Origin: Diplonema papillatum
Taxonomy: Eukaryota; Euglenozoa; Diplonemea; Diplonemida; Diplonemidae
Reading direction: 5' to 3'
Assembly: GCA_030068145.1 (NCBI GenBank)
Contig: JAPJBO010000184.1
Location: 186,001 to 250,000 of the forward strand
DNA length: 64,000 nucleotides
Shown here: positions 1-26,180 of the stretch, one piece after another
How positions within the stretch are numbered: the first letter of the stretch is position 1
Layout: each line of letters starts with the position of its first letter
Notes under the pieces: model-generated
Told to the model about the DNA's origin: nothing
What the model saw: only the letters and a program-made list of their open reading frames with translations
Databases searched by the model: none
Made by a program: the position numbers and the translations under genes

Positions 1-205
1 CACCTTTTCGTACAAAACGACAAGATCGGCTGCGTTCCCGCTCTCGTTGGTCACCATTTGGCCCACCTGAAGCCGAAGAACCGCATCACTGCTGACCGAG
101 GTTGGCCCAAACCTCACTGGGTGAAGCTCGGGCCCTCCCGCGCAACAGGCAAACGTGCTGAAAAAGATCTCTTCGCGCAAACTTCTCTCTCTCTCTTTCT
201 TGCAG

Positions 206-15604
<15,399 letters not shown>

Positions 15605-15729
15605 AAGAAAACCAGTCCATACCCTCCTGATAGACTGTGCCAATGACTCCCCACTGATACCCGTGTAGCCCGTCGTCGTTTTGCAGCTGGCAGCCTCCTC
15701 AAGTATTTCCTACAAAGCAGGTGCTTATA

Positions 15730-16382
15730 CAGTGCTCCCGCTAGCGAAAAAGTGCGAGGAATTCCTCAAAAAAAAATGAGGCTCGGAAAAAGAGGGTGAG
15801 GAATTCCTCATGAGGAATTCCTCACCTTTTTCCGATTGGTGGTATCGTGTAGCCAAAGACTGCATCACGGTCTACTCTCTGCTGGGCATGGTGGGCTGGC
15901 GGGTGGAAGTTGGGGGCTGAAGCTGAGAAAGAGAGTCGAGGCTCAGAAGCAGCCCCGGATTTCTTGACAGATTCTCTCCGAGTCGACACAAGTGCCTTGT
16001 TCCATGTGATCTCTGGTCTGCATCTACTCGTGGCAATGATTTACCAGCACACAGTATCGAGTGGTGGTTGAATTTGAAATGGGCTGTTGCCTTCAGGAAT
16101 GTGCAGTGTTTATTGTAACAAACAGACTGAGAAGTGTAAACTTTCTCCACCTGTACCGTACCGTTCACCGGGGGGCAGACCCCCCGGACCCCCCTTGAAA
16201 GATTCTGGTGCTCCCCTGGAGAAAAGCTTCTCGGTCTCGGAAAGTTGGTCGAGAAACCGAGGCAGAAACGAAGCTAATAACCTGCGCAGCACAGGGGAAA
16301 AATTTTTGGGGGGCACGAAAAAAAAAAGTCCAAAAGCAGGTTTTGGAATTCCTCACCAAAAGTGAGGTTAGCGGGAGCACTG
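15730..16382. mobile_element. hAT-like non-autonomous element with 8-bp target duplication
   Basis: Termini CAGTGCTCCCGCTA and TAGCGGGAGCACTG form a 14-bp perfect inverted repeat starting CAGTG. It is flanked by identical 8-bp TGCTTATA at 15722-15729 and 16383-16390. TIR type and 8-bp duplication match the hAT superfamily. At 653 bp with no transposase it is a MITE-sized passenger. Inside are a 32-bp perfect palindrome (15795-15826) and a G/C-rich stretch near 16170. Confidence 0.85.
15795..15826. repeat. Perfect palindrome inside the hAT-like element
   Basis: GGTGAGGAATTCCTCA followed directly by its reverse complement. The pairing extends, with mismatches, into CGGAAAAAGA on the left and TTTTTCCG on the right. 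GGAATTCCTCA recurs near both element ends. Confidence 0.85.
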
Positions 16383-16721
16383 TGCTTATACAAAAAAAAA
16401 AGCTCCCTCCTGGGACAACGGCCAACTGCAACATGCAAAAACCAGAGTCGGAGTTATCACAGTCACAACCCCGTCCACTCTGCCTGCGGTTGACCGTCTA
16501 TACAGGCTCGTGTGCAGCACACGTGATACGCCAAGTCTTGGACGAGTGACAAAAAAAACGAATAAAGAGTGCAAACCCCGGTGTTATGCCAGCGGTATTG
16601 GCCGTTTAGAGGACCGATGTGAACACACGGAAATACAGCCAAACCCCATGTGATCACATGTGGTGTCAAGTGTTATCAATTGCAAATCAACCTTGTCATA
16701 ACAAGTGGGTCGCTAAGGATC

Positions 16722-17105
16722 AAAGGAGGTAAATGTGCTGCAGCCCACACGAAACACAGGTGAATCTGAGTTCAGTGGCGGGCGTAAGTGTTCAACAAAA
16801 AAGACCCATTTTGTAGTTGTATTGTTTCTCCCCCCTCTAGCCTCCTTCGCAAACACCTGCTTTGTAGGAAGTACTTGAGGAGACAGTTGCGAAAGATTAA
16901 ATAGTGTGGTACCCATCGGCATGCCCGGTGGCTCCTCACTATCGCAACAATATTCCGAGATTAAAGGAGGTGCATGTGCTGTAGCCCACACGAAACACAG
17001 GTGAGTCTGGGTATAGTGGCGGGCGTATGCGTTCAACAAAAAAAAATACCCACTTTGTAGTTGTATCGTTTCTCCCCCTCTAGCCTCCTTCGAAGTAAGC
17101 ACAAG
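16722..17105 (+). repeat. Dispersed repeat R3, two direct copies
   Basis: ATGTGCTG(C/T)AGCCCACACGAAACACAGG ... GTGGCGGGCGTA ... TTTGTAGTTGTAT ... CTCTAGCCTCCTTCG occurs at 16732-16850 and 16973-17093. A third copy is at 55970-56130. No coding potential is seen. Confidence 0.75.
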
Positions 17106-17288
17106 GCAGCCCCTCGGGTATTTCTTACACCACACCACGCAGTTATTAGCATGAAGCGCGGAAACTCTCGAGCGTCCACACCCACGTCTGGCAAAGCGGC
17201 CCCAAGCTTCTCGCGAAGGTAGAGCTGCGGCGCACGGCATCACACACGGGTTTGCGGCCAGGCAGTGGTCGTGCACACCCCCCTCCCC

Positions 17289-17478
17289 CTCTACGAACAG
17301 CCGCCTGACAAACCAGACTCACACCGCTGTCCTGTCTGCAGACACTCAGGTTCCGCGCTGATGATGGTCCGCCTCATGTGCCCGTGGCTTAAAGGACCGA
17401 AACACGGCGCAGACGGGACCAGTGCGGCGTTGAGCACATACCCATTCCAAGCACGTTCTTGCAATCCCCCATCCCTCC
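17289..17478 (+). repeat. Dispersed repeat R2, copy 1 (5' truncated)
   Basis: It carries AGCCGCCTGACAAACC, TGATGATGGTCCGCCTCATG, CGAAACACGGCGCAGACGGG and CATTCCAAGCACGTTCTTGC. Longer copies are at 24195-24480, 25905-26180 and 58020-58240, and a fragment at 57360-57410. Confidence 0.85.
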
Positions 17479-17629
17479 CCCTCTACAGGCTCCGCTTCCC
17501 TGTGTTAGATTCTTGTTTGGCATCCGCCTGACACACAGGCGCGGCCGGCCCGAAAATCATGTGTGTCGACCCACGCACGGGGGGTCCAATGGTATTTTGT
17601 CACATTTCCCGGTCTGCCTGAGAACTGTC

Positions 17630-17960
17630 CACTCACCGTGTGCATTCTTTCACGCAACGCTGAAGAGACGTGTGTGTACGGTACCCGTCCAAGTGACCAT
17701 CCGTCATGTGGGTTCTTGCATGCAACACTGGATAGACGTGCATGTACTGCGTGATAACTGGATTCTTGCTTGCAGCACAGGATGACCTGTGTGTACGGCA
17801 TGTGGGAATTCTTGTATGAAACGCCGCATGGACGTGTCCAGTCAGCATGCGTATTCTTGCCTGGAACGTAGAATACCCACGTGTGTACGATGCAGGTCGA
17901 GTGCGAGACCCACCAGAATTGCGCACGCACGAAATTCCTCTGTGTATACGATGCACCTGC
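17630..17960 (+). repeat. Degenerate ~60-bp tandem repeat
   Basis: Repeated ATTCTTGC(A/T)TG(C/A)AAC blocks separated by GACGTG(T/C)... and GTGTACGGT-like sequence recur about six times. No gene is seen in 17479-18300 beyond this. Confidence 0.5.
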
Positions 17961-18299
17961 GCATGAGAACTGTCGCATCAAGATCCCGTCGTCGGTTCTG
18001 GTGCCAAGAAGCGACCACCATACCCTGCTTCACTGCTTCCCTCCTTTGACCGTCTGCTTTACTTTCGGAAGTTTTCTTCCCAAGTTGTTGACGTCGGCAA
18101 GAACATAAGAACAAAACAAACCCACGCACTTCTTCCCTCCTCCCCCTCGTGTTCTGTATTCTAGAGACAAGCGGGAAAAAAAAAAAAAAAAAATCAGTAA
18201 AAAAATATGTCGACCGCACAAATAAGGCGTTTCCCTATAAAGTAGTTGCAAACTCAACCAGCCACACACACTATTTTCTTCGTTTTAGGTTTTTCTTTT

Positions 18300-18605
18300 C
18301 AGCCACATGCAATGTGTGAGGAAACTGAACCGCCCAGGTAGGACCTTCTGAACATGAACACATTGCCAATTTTGCCACCTGAAACCACGTCCAGGATTTG
18401 GGCTCAGGGTAGTGCGGTCAACGAAAACTCTAGTTTCCCTTTCTACTTTCTCCTACTCTCGCGGTGTACGGTTTTCAGCCACATGCAATGTGTGAGGAAA
18501 CTGAACCGCCCAAGTAGGAGATCATTTGCCAATTTGCCTGAAACCACATCCAGGTTTTGGGCTCAGGGTAGTGCGGTCAATGAAAACTCTAGTAGGGAAC
18601 GTGTC
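18300..18605 (+). repeat. Dispersed repeat R8, two copies
   Basis: CACATGCAATGTGTGAGGAA, CTGAACCGCCCA, GAAACCAC(G/A)TCCAGG and GGGCTCAGGGTAGTGCGGTC occur at 18300-18435 and 18475-18595, with a relative at 57785-57915. I see nothing recognisable in 18606-19015. Confidence 0.7.
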
Positions 18606-19019
18606 AGTTAGACTTTGGCGATGCATGTCCTGTGAGTGGTATACTAAGCCGGTCCACCCTCCTGATAGACTGTGATAAACGGAAGAATGCAGCCACCAGA
18701 CACTTCTGGGGGATAGGGATGGACCGGATAGACTGTGGCGGACCTTGATCCGCTACAATGAACAGCGGCAGGCAATTCGATGCAGTTCCAGGAGATAGGG
18801 ATGAACCGGCTTAGGTATACTAGCTGCTGGGCAGAGGATCACTCACTCAGTCAACGTGGTCGCTTCTCAACGGCTGTCATCTCTTGGCTTGTTCGGATTA
18901 GAATGGGCCGATCGGAGACCCTACCACACCGAACCTCTTAACCACAATAAACGCTAGCATGCGAAGGCATCGCCGGCTTTGTGGTCATCTCTACGACCTT
19001 GATGTGTCATGCATCGATA

Positions 19020-19283
19020 TTACCGTAATTGGATTGATGTTGAACCGGGTAAACCCCGGGACACCCCCCAAAATGGGTCTGGGTGTCCCAGGTTTTACCC
19101 GGTTCGGCATTTTTTTTTTCTTTAGAGGTTTGCGACTTTGCGGCCCGCGCCTTGGGGTGCTCAACACTCAGCTCGACCCTAGATGCCGCTCACGCACCCC
19201 GGGTGTCCCAGGTTTTACCCGGTCTGTCATTTATCCGTTCCAGCTTTAGTCCAGTTGAACATTATTCCAATTACGGTAACAGC
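19020..19283. mobile_element. Small inverted-repeat element (MITE) with a second inverted repeat inside
   Basis: Left TTACCGTAATTGGATTGATG and right ...CCAATTACGGTAA are inverted repeats of about 28 bp with few mismatches. Inside, ACCGGGTAAACCCCGGGACA is inverted against TGTCCCAGGTTTTACCCGGT, which occurs twice (ending near 19105 and 19222). At ~264 bp it has no coding capacity. No clear target duplication was found, so the superfamily is open. Confidence 0.65.
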
Positions 19284-19887
19284 TGATATCTGCGATGATG
19301 CCACCTATGCCTCCTGTCGGCTTGTTGATGTCTCCATCAACTGGGGCATCCCGGGCCAAGTGGTGCCGAAAGATCCAGAGAACACTCCACACCAGTTTCC
19401 CGCAGTTTTTACACCCCCCCCCTCCCTTTTTTCAAGTTCGAGTCTTTTTTGTCGTATTTATCCCCTCCTCTCTCACCCCCCCTCAGGCTCCTTCACCGTT
19501 TGTTGTTATAAAATGCCCGGCCGCTGCTGAAGCGCGAAACGTCCAACGTTGCTTCTTCCTGCCTTTTCTACTTGTTTGTCACCTGTCCATCGCTTTTCCA
19601 CTCCTCTCCCCCCCCCCTTTTCTTTTTTGCTTGCTCTACTTGAAAATTGTTATGCTTCGTTTTGCTGTGTCTCACCCTGGAGTTTTCTACACGGTGTGCT
19701 CAGCATCCAGCGGGGTGATCCACGCGAACACCGGGTTTTGTGCCACACCCGCAAATCCAGAGTGCGCCCAGTGAGCTGGGGGAAGGGCAGTGAGACAAGA
19801 CCCAGTGCTCCTATTTCCTTTACACCGTCCCGTTGCCGTAAAGAAGCCTCGCGTGTTTCAAATTTTGCTCCCTTATATCCCAATGAG

Positions 19888-19972
19888 ACAAACAAATTTT
19901 GTTCCCTTATATCCCAAAGGGATTGCCTTGCCCAAGGCAATCCCAGTGGGATATACGGGAACAAAATCAAGT
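19888..19972. repeat. Imperfect palindrome of about 80 bp
   Basis: TTTTGTTCCCTTATATCCCA ... GGGATTGCCTTG is followed by CCAAGGCAATCCC ... TGGGATATACGGGAACAAAA. A further TCCCTTATATCCCA copy lies just upstream. I see nothing recognisable in 19284-19850 apart from C- and T-rich runs. Confidence 0.8.
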
Positions 19973-20017
19973 GTTGGGATATAAGGGAATTGCATCTAGC
20001 AAGAAACGTCGAAAGAC

Positions 20018-20475
20018 AGCCAGTCCAGAAGACTCACGTGCTTCCTTGCCAGTCCAGAAGACTCGCGAGCTTCCTTGCCAGTCCAGAAGGCTCGTGTTCT
20101 CCCTGGTGCAGAACTCGTGTCCACCGTGTTCTGTGTTCTGCGCATCTTTACCACACGTGGCCTCCCTGTACCGTGTCAGTCCAGAAGACTCGCGTGCTTC
20201 CTCGCCAGTCCAGAAGGATCGTGTTCTCCCTGGTGCAGAACTCGTGTCCACCGTGTTCTGTGTTCTGTGCATCTTTACCACACGTGGCCTCCCTGTACCG
20301 TGTCAGTCCAGAAGACTCGCATGCTTCCTTGCCAGTCCAGAAGACTCGTGTTCTCCCTGTGCCGTGCCAGTACAGAAGACTGGCGCACTACCATGCCAGT
20401 ATTGCAGACTCGTGCGCACGCGGTACCACTTCGCATGTAGAGTCCAGAAGATTCGTGTTCTCCCTGTACCTGGGG
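20018..20475 (+). repeat. Tandem repeat built on CAGTCCAGAAGACTCG
   Basis: Short ~30-bp units (CAGTCCAGAAGACTCGCG, then TGCTTCCTTGC) alternate with a longer block (GTTCTCCCTGGTGCAGAACT ... TACCACACGTGGCCTCCCTG). A composite unit of ~130 bp is present twice. I see no gene in 20476-20990. Confidence 0.8.
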
Positions 20476-21212
20476 GTCATCCGGCCCTGCGGCGAGCTCT
20501 AAACGTAGAAAACACACTTATGCCTCGTGTGGGGCTGTGATGGGCGGCCACCCGTGCGAAAACGGATGTACGCCTCCCGCAGATCCACAGGGCAACCCTG
20601 CCAGTTCAGCCGCAAACCATCCGGTGGTTTCCGCCCGTCTGCCTACGAAAAAGGGGGACCTTTCCTTCCCCACCCCCCCCTTGTTTTTTCTCCTATTTAT
20701 TTTGTTGTTGTCTAGACCGAATGCCAAATTTTTCGCCCATTTCCCTTTCTCTTTCTACAGTCGCGCACTGCAAAGAATGGACGGCTCTAGGTCCACTAGA
20801 GGGCATCGATCGTTACGGCAAGGCGGTGAAATGTGTTTTTAGAGTGCAAGTTCTTAGATTTTTGTGTCTTGCGACATGAAGCTGGTGAAGCCTCGCGCCC
20901 GCCATAATTATGCTTTCCGTGGAAGCTCAGGTGACGCATGCTTCACCTGGCTGCACATCATCAATAAGTTCTACAGCTACTCACGTCGTGACGTTTTTAG
21001 TACTAACAATCTTGCGGGTTGCCCTTCAATGTATTGCGCACCCTATGTCGTCTATTCATGATAACCAACTGCATATAAATAACGCTATAAAAGGTGTCAC
21101 GGGATAAGCCGGCAGCCGCTGCTTAAGCGGTGTGGTCCGTGTACTTAAAAGTTCCCAGTGCTTATCGGCTTTATCACGTGGGCGGCCCTTCCCTCAGGTG
21201 ACACCACTGTAT

Positions 21213-21375
21213 CTTTTTAGTACTAACAATCTTGTGGGTTGCCCTTCAATCTTCTTGTGCAGGCTAAAAAGACGTAGGCAGCGTGTTTTGGTGGTTGATC
21301 AGAATTCCTTACCTGAATATACACAGGGTAAATACAAGTGGGAAAACGATCACCCGGGCACGCACAAGCAAAGAG
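21213..21375 (+). repeat. Dispersed repeat R4, copy with TACTAAC
   Basis: TTTTTAGTACTAACAATCTT ... GGCAGCGTGTTTTGGTGGTT ... TACAAGTGGGAAAACGATCA. A truncated copy of the same left end lies at 20993-21035. Confidence 0.8.
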
Positions 21376-21744
21376 AAGAAAAGAAGAAAAAGAAAAAGGC
21401 CGCTCCTGGTCCAGGAACGTGACGCTCAACCACAGCTTGCAAAGCTTGAGTCGGAGGCAGCACAGTGTCACAACCCCGTCCGCTCTGCCCTGCGGCTGAC
21501 CGTCTCGACGAGCTTGTGTTCAGCGCGAGCGCCAAGCCCCAAGGTGCGCCAAGCCTTGATGCTTTAGTTTGGGAAATCGGTAGCCACTTGACCCGTAGAC
21601 CCGTGGCTCTGCAGTACCGCCGAACACGTGAAGCTTGGCTCCCGTGTAGCAGGCTTTCCCTGGTACCCGGGCTCGCACAAGCAAAGAAAGAATCTTAAAA
21701 ATGGCTGAGCTGCTCAATTCGAAAGACGACTGCGTCCCGGATGC

Positions 21745-22090
21745 CGGCACGCACAAACAAAACGAAGCGCCTGTCTTTTTTACAGTAAGCCGCCAGTTTG
21801 GAAGGAAATGCTCGACGATGCTACCAGACAAAGAACCGAAGGGATCCCGTAGTGCTGTAACTACCAAACCACGTGTTGAACGGACGCGAGGTCGTACGTC
21901 TATCATCCCTACACGACAAGACACACAAAACACAACAGGTCAAAACTGGTGGTGTAAGCGAAGAACAAACCAATTTGTATTTGCATTGTATTTGCCCCTG
22001 GGCTCTACCCCCTACCCCCCCCCCCCCCCCCCCCCCCCCCCCCTTTTTTTTTTTTTTCATCCCTTCCATTCGCAGCTACGTCGATATTTT
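21745..22090 (-). repeat. Dispersed repeat R1, nearly full copy in reverse orientation
   Basis: It contains GGAAGGAAATGCTCGACGAT, AACCACGTGTTGAACGGACG, CACGACAAGACACACAAAAC and GGTGGTGTAAGCGAAGAAC. Plus-oriented copies are at 43776-43983 and 59620-59925. A run of about 33 C and 15 T interrupts its end at 22015-22058. Confidence 0.75.
22015..22058 (+). repeat. Homopolymer tract C(~33)T(~15)
   Basis: A pure C-run is directly followed by a pure T-run. It lies ~380 bp upstream of the UBE2C-like start. Its length may be uncertain in any assembly. Confidence 0.9.
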
Positions 22091-22387
22091 TTTCTGGACA
22101 GAATCAGCTCGATTCGTTCAGCCTGACAAAGTATCCGATTCGTATGCCTGTCTGAATGTATCTGACAATCAGTCGGAGCGGTTTGCTGCCCTGCGAACCG
22201 CAGCTCTCGGTTCGATTAGGTCTGCCTCGCATACGTCAGCCCACCCGACTAGCCGAGGTGCCTGCGACCGCTGGGTTGGCTGCCGAAAAGACGCGGTGTG
22301 CAGACTGTTTCCTTTCGAGAAGACCGGGGCCAAGTCACGACAACAAAAACGAACAACAAACAACGGCAACAACAAGCAGTGGCCGGA

Positions 22388-22416
22388 AAAAAAAAAAAAA
22401 AAAAAAAAAAAAAAAC
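22388..22416 (+). promoter_or_regulatory. A-tract in the 5' leader of the UBE2C-like gene
   Basis: About 29 consecutive A lie 22 bases upstream of the ATG, followed by CACTCACAACCAGCTAAG. The position suggests an A-rich untranslated leader. A role in translation or nucleosome exclusion is inference only. Confidence 0.4.
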
Positions 22417-22437
22417 ACTCACAACCAGCTAAGAACG

Positions 22438-22761
22438 ATGGCGACCGTAGCGACCTCCGAAGCAGACTCGGCCCCGAGAGGCGACGTGAAGAGCGTGACC
22501 AAGCGATTGCAGCAGGAGCTGATGTCGCTGATGACCGCCCGGATGCAGGGCGTGAGCGCGTTCCCCGTCGGAAACGACATTTTCGCTTGGGTCGGCACCA
22601 TCAAGGGCATCCAAGGGACGCCGTATGAAGGGCTCGAGTACAAGCTGTCCCTCCGGTTCAACACCGGATATCCCTACTCTCCGCCTCAGGTCCGCTTCGA
22701 GACCAGCTGCTTCCACCCGAATGTCGACCAGTACGGAAACATCTGCTTGGACATCCTCAAG
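22438..22761 (+). CDS. UBE2C: UBE2C-like gene, exon 1
   Basis: 108 codons from ATG to ...CTCAAG, with donor CAAG|GTAGCC. It contains the catalytic Cys103 and HPN motif. Phase 0 end. Confidence 0.95.
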
Positions 22762-23921
22762 GTAGCCTCGTTTTTCTTCAAGCAAAGAAGTTGTCGGCAA
22801 CAAAGGAAAAATAAGGAAGAAATCAGCCAATTCCCGCTTGTTGCGAGCATCAAACATACCGGATGGTTGATCGAGTTGAATCGGTTTGAATCGTTTGGAT
22901 TAGAATGCAAATAATCTGTGGCGATAATCTGCATCGCCGACGGCGCGGTTATCTCTTCGCACGTGAAGTGTCATGCTTTCGCCTCTTTAGCTCGTCTTGA
23001 TCGTCGCGCTCAGGCACGCGTTTGGTGCTTCGCTTCTTCTTCGATTGCTCGTCGAGGTTCATCGGTTGCGCGTCGATTTCTGCTTCTTCTCGGCGCCTGG
23101 GCGATGGTCGTGGCACATCGACGCGTCCGTTTGAATCGAGAATGTGGCGGTGCAAAGATCACTTAACCCGATCGATGCTCTGTTTGAAATTCAGGGTCCG
23201 AGAAGTTGAATCGCAAGGTTTGATGAAGTTGGATGGTGTTCGGTCGATGGATCTTCAATGAGAGCGACTGACCCAAACACTAACGTGTTCCAAGCGAACT
23301 TTCACTCCTAAACCGTTGCAGTTAAAGCTGACCTGCCTATCGTAGGTGTATACTTACGGTAGTACTATTTGCTACCACACCAGTCTGTCCCAATGCAGTT
23401 GTTTCTTTTTTGCAAGCATGTTCACAGCGCATTCAAAGCTTGGCTTTTACACCCACAGGGCACTCAAGCCCGTTTGTCGCTGGAAACGGATAAGCTACGG
23501 ATCTGAAGACCCTAACCCCACAAGGGAGCAGCTGCCGTCTTCCCATCATTGGACAAGTAAAGCGACAACAAGAGTAGTGGTATTTCATTGTTGCGGCCTC
23601 CCACCTCTTCTACACCTCTCGTGTCCCTGCACAAAGTCAGACTAGAGTCAAACTCAACAGGGGCTTCTTTCCCCGCTGACAGTTTCAGGATTTCATGAAC
23701 ATGCAACGCCACAGGAACAATGGTCGTCTGCCTACGGGGTGAGCCAGATCCTGCTGTCGATCCAATCGCTGCTGGGAGAGCCCAACAACGAGTCGCCTCT
23801 CAACACGTACGCGGCTTCGATCTGGTCGAACAAGGAGGAGTACTCCCGCGTGCTGAGGGCGAAGCACCTCGAGTCCAAGCAGGTGGCCCCCGCGAAAACA
23901 GCAGCCGCCACAACCGAGTGA
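22438..23921 (+). CDS. UBE2C: Ubiquitin-conjugating enzyme E2, UBE2C (UbcH10) type
   Basis: Exons 22438-22761 and 23715-23921 join in phase 0 into 176 residues, close to the usual ~179. UBE2C accepts ubiquitin from E1 as a thioester and passes it to substrates of the anaphase-promoting complex, driving mitotic exit. Visible features are an N-terminal extension of ~28 residues and the UBC core with [20 protein letters not shown]. The HPN motif is at residues 93-95 and catalytic Cys103 lies in GNICLDILK. Family signatures are [10 protein letters not shown] and [19 protein letters not shown]. The C-terminal tail [14 protein letters not shown] is Ala/Thr-rich. The intron follows ICLDILK directly; all catalytic residues are intact. 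The start is the first ATG after the A-tract. AATAAA lies 66 bp after the stop. Function is confident by homology; substrate identity is inferred. Confidence 0.95.
22762..23714 (+). other. Intron of the UBE2C-like gene
   Basis: 953-bp GT...CAG intron with acceptor CGCCACAG|G. It carries a reverse-oriented coding fragment of a repeated element (22900-23155) and an AGCGAACTTTCACTCCTAAA motif (23297-23316). Confidence 0.8.
22900..23155 (-). pseudogene. 3' fragment of an element-encoded protein (KHDT tail), antisense in the intron
   Basis: The minus strand is open for about 68 codons and ends [12 protein letters not shown]-stop after a Lys/Arg/Asp/Glu-rich stretch. The fragment at 58560-58735 (+) ends KRQKHDTVRSKR-stop. 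In both, the stop is followed by related non-coding sequence (TGCAGATTATC(G/A)CCACAG ... TTTGCATTCT). Conservation of coding end plus flank indicates two copies of one repeat, perhaps a retroelement or transposon 3' end. The protein family is unknown to me. Confidence 0.55.
23715..23921 (+). CDS. UBE2C: UBE2C-like gene, exon 2
   Basis: Starts GAA CAA TGG TCG TCT (EQWSSAYGV) in phase 0 and ends ACC GAG TGA. It supplies the C-terminal helices, including [20 protein letters not shown]. Confidence 0.95.
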   Translation, partial: EQWSSAYGVSQILLSIQSLLGEPNNESPLNTYAASIWSNKEEYSRVLRAKHLESKQVAPAKTAAATTE

Positions 23922-23986
23922 AGCGAACAAGGACACCTGCCAGTCGAATTACTTTCACATCGTGTTCTTTTCTCTGCCAATGCCAA

Positions 23987-23992
23987 AATAAA
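23987..23992 (+). terminator. Candidate polyadenylation signal AATAAA
   Basis: AATAAA 66 bases after the UBE2C-like stop codon, followed by GTGCGG and T-rich sequence. Canonical motif and sensible spacing; cleavage is not demonstrated. Confidence 0.6.
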
Positions 23993-24194
23993 TGTGCGGA
24001 AAAGTAAACTGTCTCTTCTTTTTGTGAGTCCCTGTGAACCCATCGGCACACCCCCGGGCGACAGCCACACCTGTTTCCTTCCTTGTCCCGTCCAAGTTGC
24101 CCTCTCCTCCTCTCATCCCGTTGTACAAGTCGACTTTTTCATGTATCCCCCTATTCCCCCCCGTAGCTCTCCCCGAGACAGATCCCTGAGTTTT

Positions 24195-24480
24195 TTAATC
24201 TGATTGCTCAGACACGGTTGTGGGGACCTCCTCCCCGTGACGCATTCACCTGTGCTCTAGTAGCACGGGTGGTCCTGGCTGTGACGAGCTACGAGCAGCC
24301 GCCTGACAAACCTGACTCACACCGCTGTCCTGTATGCAGACACTCAGGTTCCGCGCTGATGATGGTCCGCCTCATGTGCCCGTGGCTTGAAGGACCGAAA
24401 CACGGCGCAGACGGGACCAGTGCGGTGTTGAGCACATATTCATTCCAAGCACGTTCTTGCAATACTCCCCCCCGTAGTTC
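24195..24480 (+). repeat. Dispersed repeat R2, copy 2
   Basis: Begins TGATTGCTCAGACACGGTTG, continues CTAGTAGCACGGGTGGTCCT and the shared CCGCCTGACAAACC...ATTCCAAGCACGTTCTTGC body, close to the copy at 25905-26180. I see no gene in 24481-25700. A short duplication built on CTCGCTTCGTTTTGCAA...TAGCATCA lies at 25050-25172. Confidence 0.85.
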
Positions 24481-25717
24481 TCCCCGGTACAGATCTGTCT
24501 GTGCTCTCGTAGCATGGATGGCCTGCCTGGTGCTTGGGTACACATACCACCGACCTAAACGTAAACCTAGGCTGCACGCGCACTACACTGACGCATTAAA
24601 CGAGTTTGAGAGCCTTCCGGCTACCTATCTTGAAGCGGATGGGAAATCTTTTGAACTTGCGTCGTGATGGGGATCGATGATTGCAATTATTCTCTTTGAA
24701 TAAGGAATGCCTAGTAGGCGCAAGTCATCAGCTTGCTCTGATTACGTCCCTGCCATTTGTACCCTACAAGCAAGTCACCCTCAACTCGCGACGAACCGAA
24801 CGGCGAAAGCGCTCGGACTCTGTCTCTGAGAACGGACTTCGCTGGCCCTCCACTGCGCCCTCGACGGGCCGTGCAACGACCGCGTCCTCCTGCTGGCCCG
24901 GCCTTCTACGACTTCTGCCTCTCGGCGTGCCGCACGGAGGAAAAAGAGCAAGCGAGGTTTCCGGTGCCTACTCTAATTACGAACTTGTTGCTGTGAGCTA
25001 GTCCCGAGCGTCGTAGAACATGCGCGCGCGGAAGATGACCGCCTTCCCACGTCTCGCTTCGTTTTGCAATGCTTGAACTAGCATCAAACCACGCAAGAGA
25101 GGCAATGTGTTGTCCATACATTGAACTGCCTCGCTTCGTTTTGCAAGACTTCATGCTAGCATCAGGAGAGGCAGTGTTCTGTCTACGCATTCCATGGCAG
25201 GCCCATCCGTGTTTCCTGCGGGATCTTAAAGCCCCGGATGGATCCTCAAAGCGAACTTGCACCCTAGAAAAACACAGCGATCGCTTCAACCGCACTCACT
25301 CGCCCTGCCCGCCTCAAGGGTCAAGCGGAGGCTCAAGATAGCCGGCTTCTTAAAACACAAAACAGTCCATGAAATACCGGTCTTGAACCCGCTGAAACGA
25401 AAAAAGGACGTGGTTCGCCCTGCACCCCCTTCCCCCCCTCACACACATGTATGCACGCGGGGGGCTCGGGGCCACATTCATTGCGAATGTGTTCGTGGTG
25501 TCGGCCGCAGGAGTCTTTTTTGGCTAGCCAAAGAGAGTAAAGGGGGGGGTCGAATAACAACACCGTGTTATTATTCGATTTGTCGAATACTAAAAATAGT
25601 TCCGGGTAGCCGGACAGTAGCAAGGATCAAGTAGTGGTAGTGTTTTTAGGCAACCAGACGTGTGTCAAATAACTGTTATTATTAGACCCCCCCCTTTAAA
25701 AGAGTGCAAGAGTACGT

Positions 25718-25855
25718 ACAGTTGTGAGTAGAGAAGAGAACGAGCGTAAAAGAACGGAGGTAGCACAAACTACTAGACCAGCGAAGGCCACCGCAAAAAT
25801 ATTTCTTACCTTTTCCTTACCCCTCAAAACCAGCACCAATAACAACACACCCCCA
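25718..25855 (+). repeat. Dispersed repeat R5, copy 2 (intact site)
   Basis: AGAGAAGAGAACGAGCGTAA ... GGTAGCACAAACTACTAGAC ... CCTCAAAACCAGCACCA. It shows the uninterrupted CACAAACTA site that is split by the hAT-like element at 61997-62933. Confidence 0.8.
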
Positions 25856-25904
25856 GTGCTGCCTAGCGAGTCGCAGTCACAATCAGGGCGAGTGCCCTGA
25901 GTTC

Positions 25905-26180
25905 TTTAACTGATTGCTCAGACACGGTTGTAGGGGCCTTCTCCCCGTGACGGATTCGCCTGTGCTCTAGTAGCACGGGTGGTCCTGGCTGTGACGAGCT
26001 ACGAACAGCCGCCTGACGAACCAGACTCACACCGCAGTCCTGTCTGCAGACACTCAGGTTCCACGCTGATGATGGTCCGCCTTATGTGTCCGTGGCTTAA
26101 AGCACCGAAACACGGCGCAGACGGGACCAGTGCGGTGTTGAGCACATACCCATTCCAAGCACGTTCTTGCAATCCCCCCC
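25905..26180 (+). repeat. Dispersed repeat R2, copy 3
   Basis: CTGATTGCTCAGACACGGTT ... CTAGTAGCACGGGTGGTCCT ... GATGATGGTCCGCC ... CATTCCAAGCACGTTCTTGC. 26181-26700 holds no recognised gene. Confidence 0.85.

Noticed and set aside
22949-23155. Nuclear-localised small antisense gene in the UBE2C-like intron
   Set aside because: Its tail and 3' flank recur at 58.6 kb, so it is a repeat fragment, not a gene of its own.
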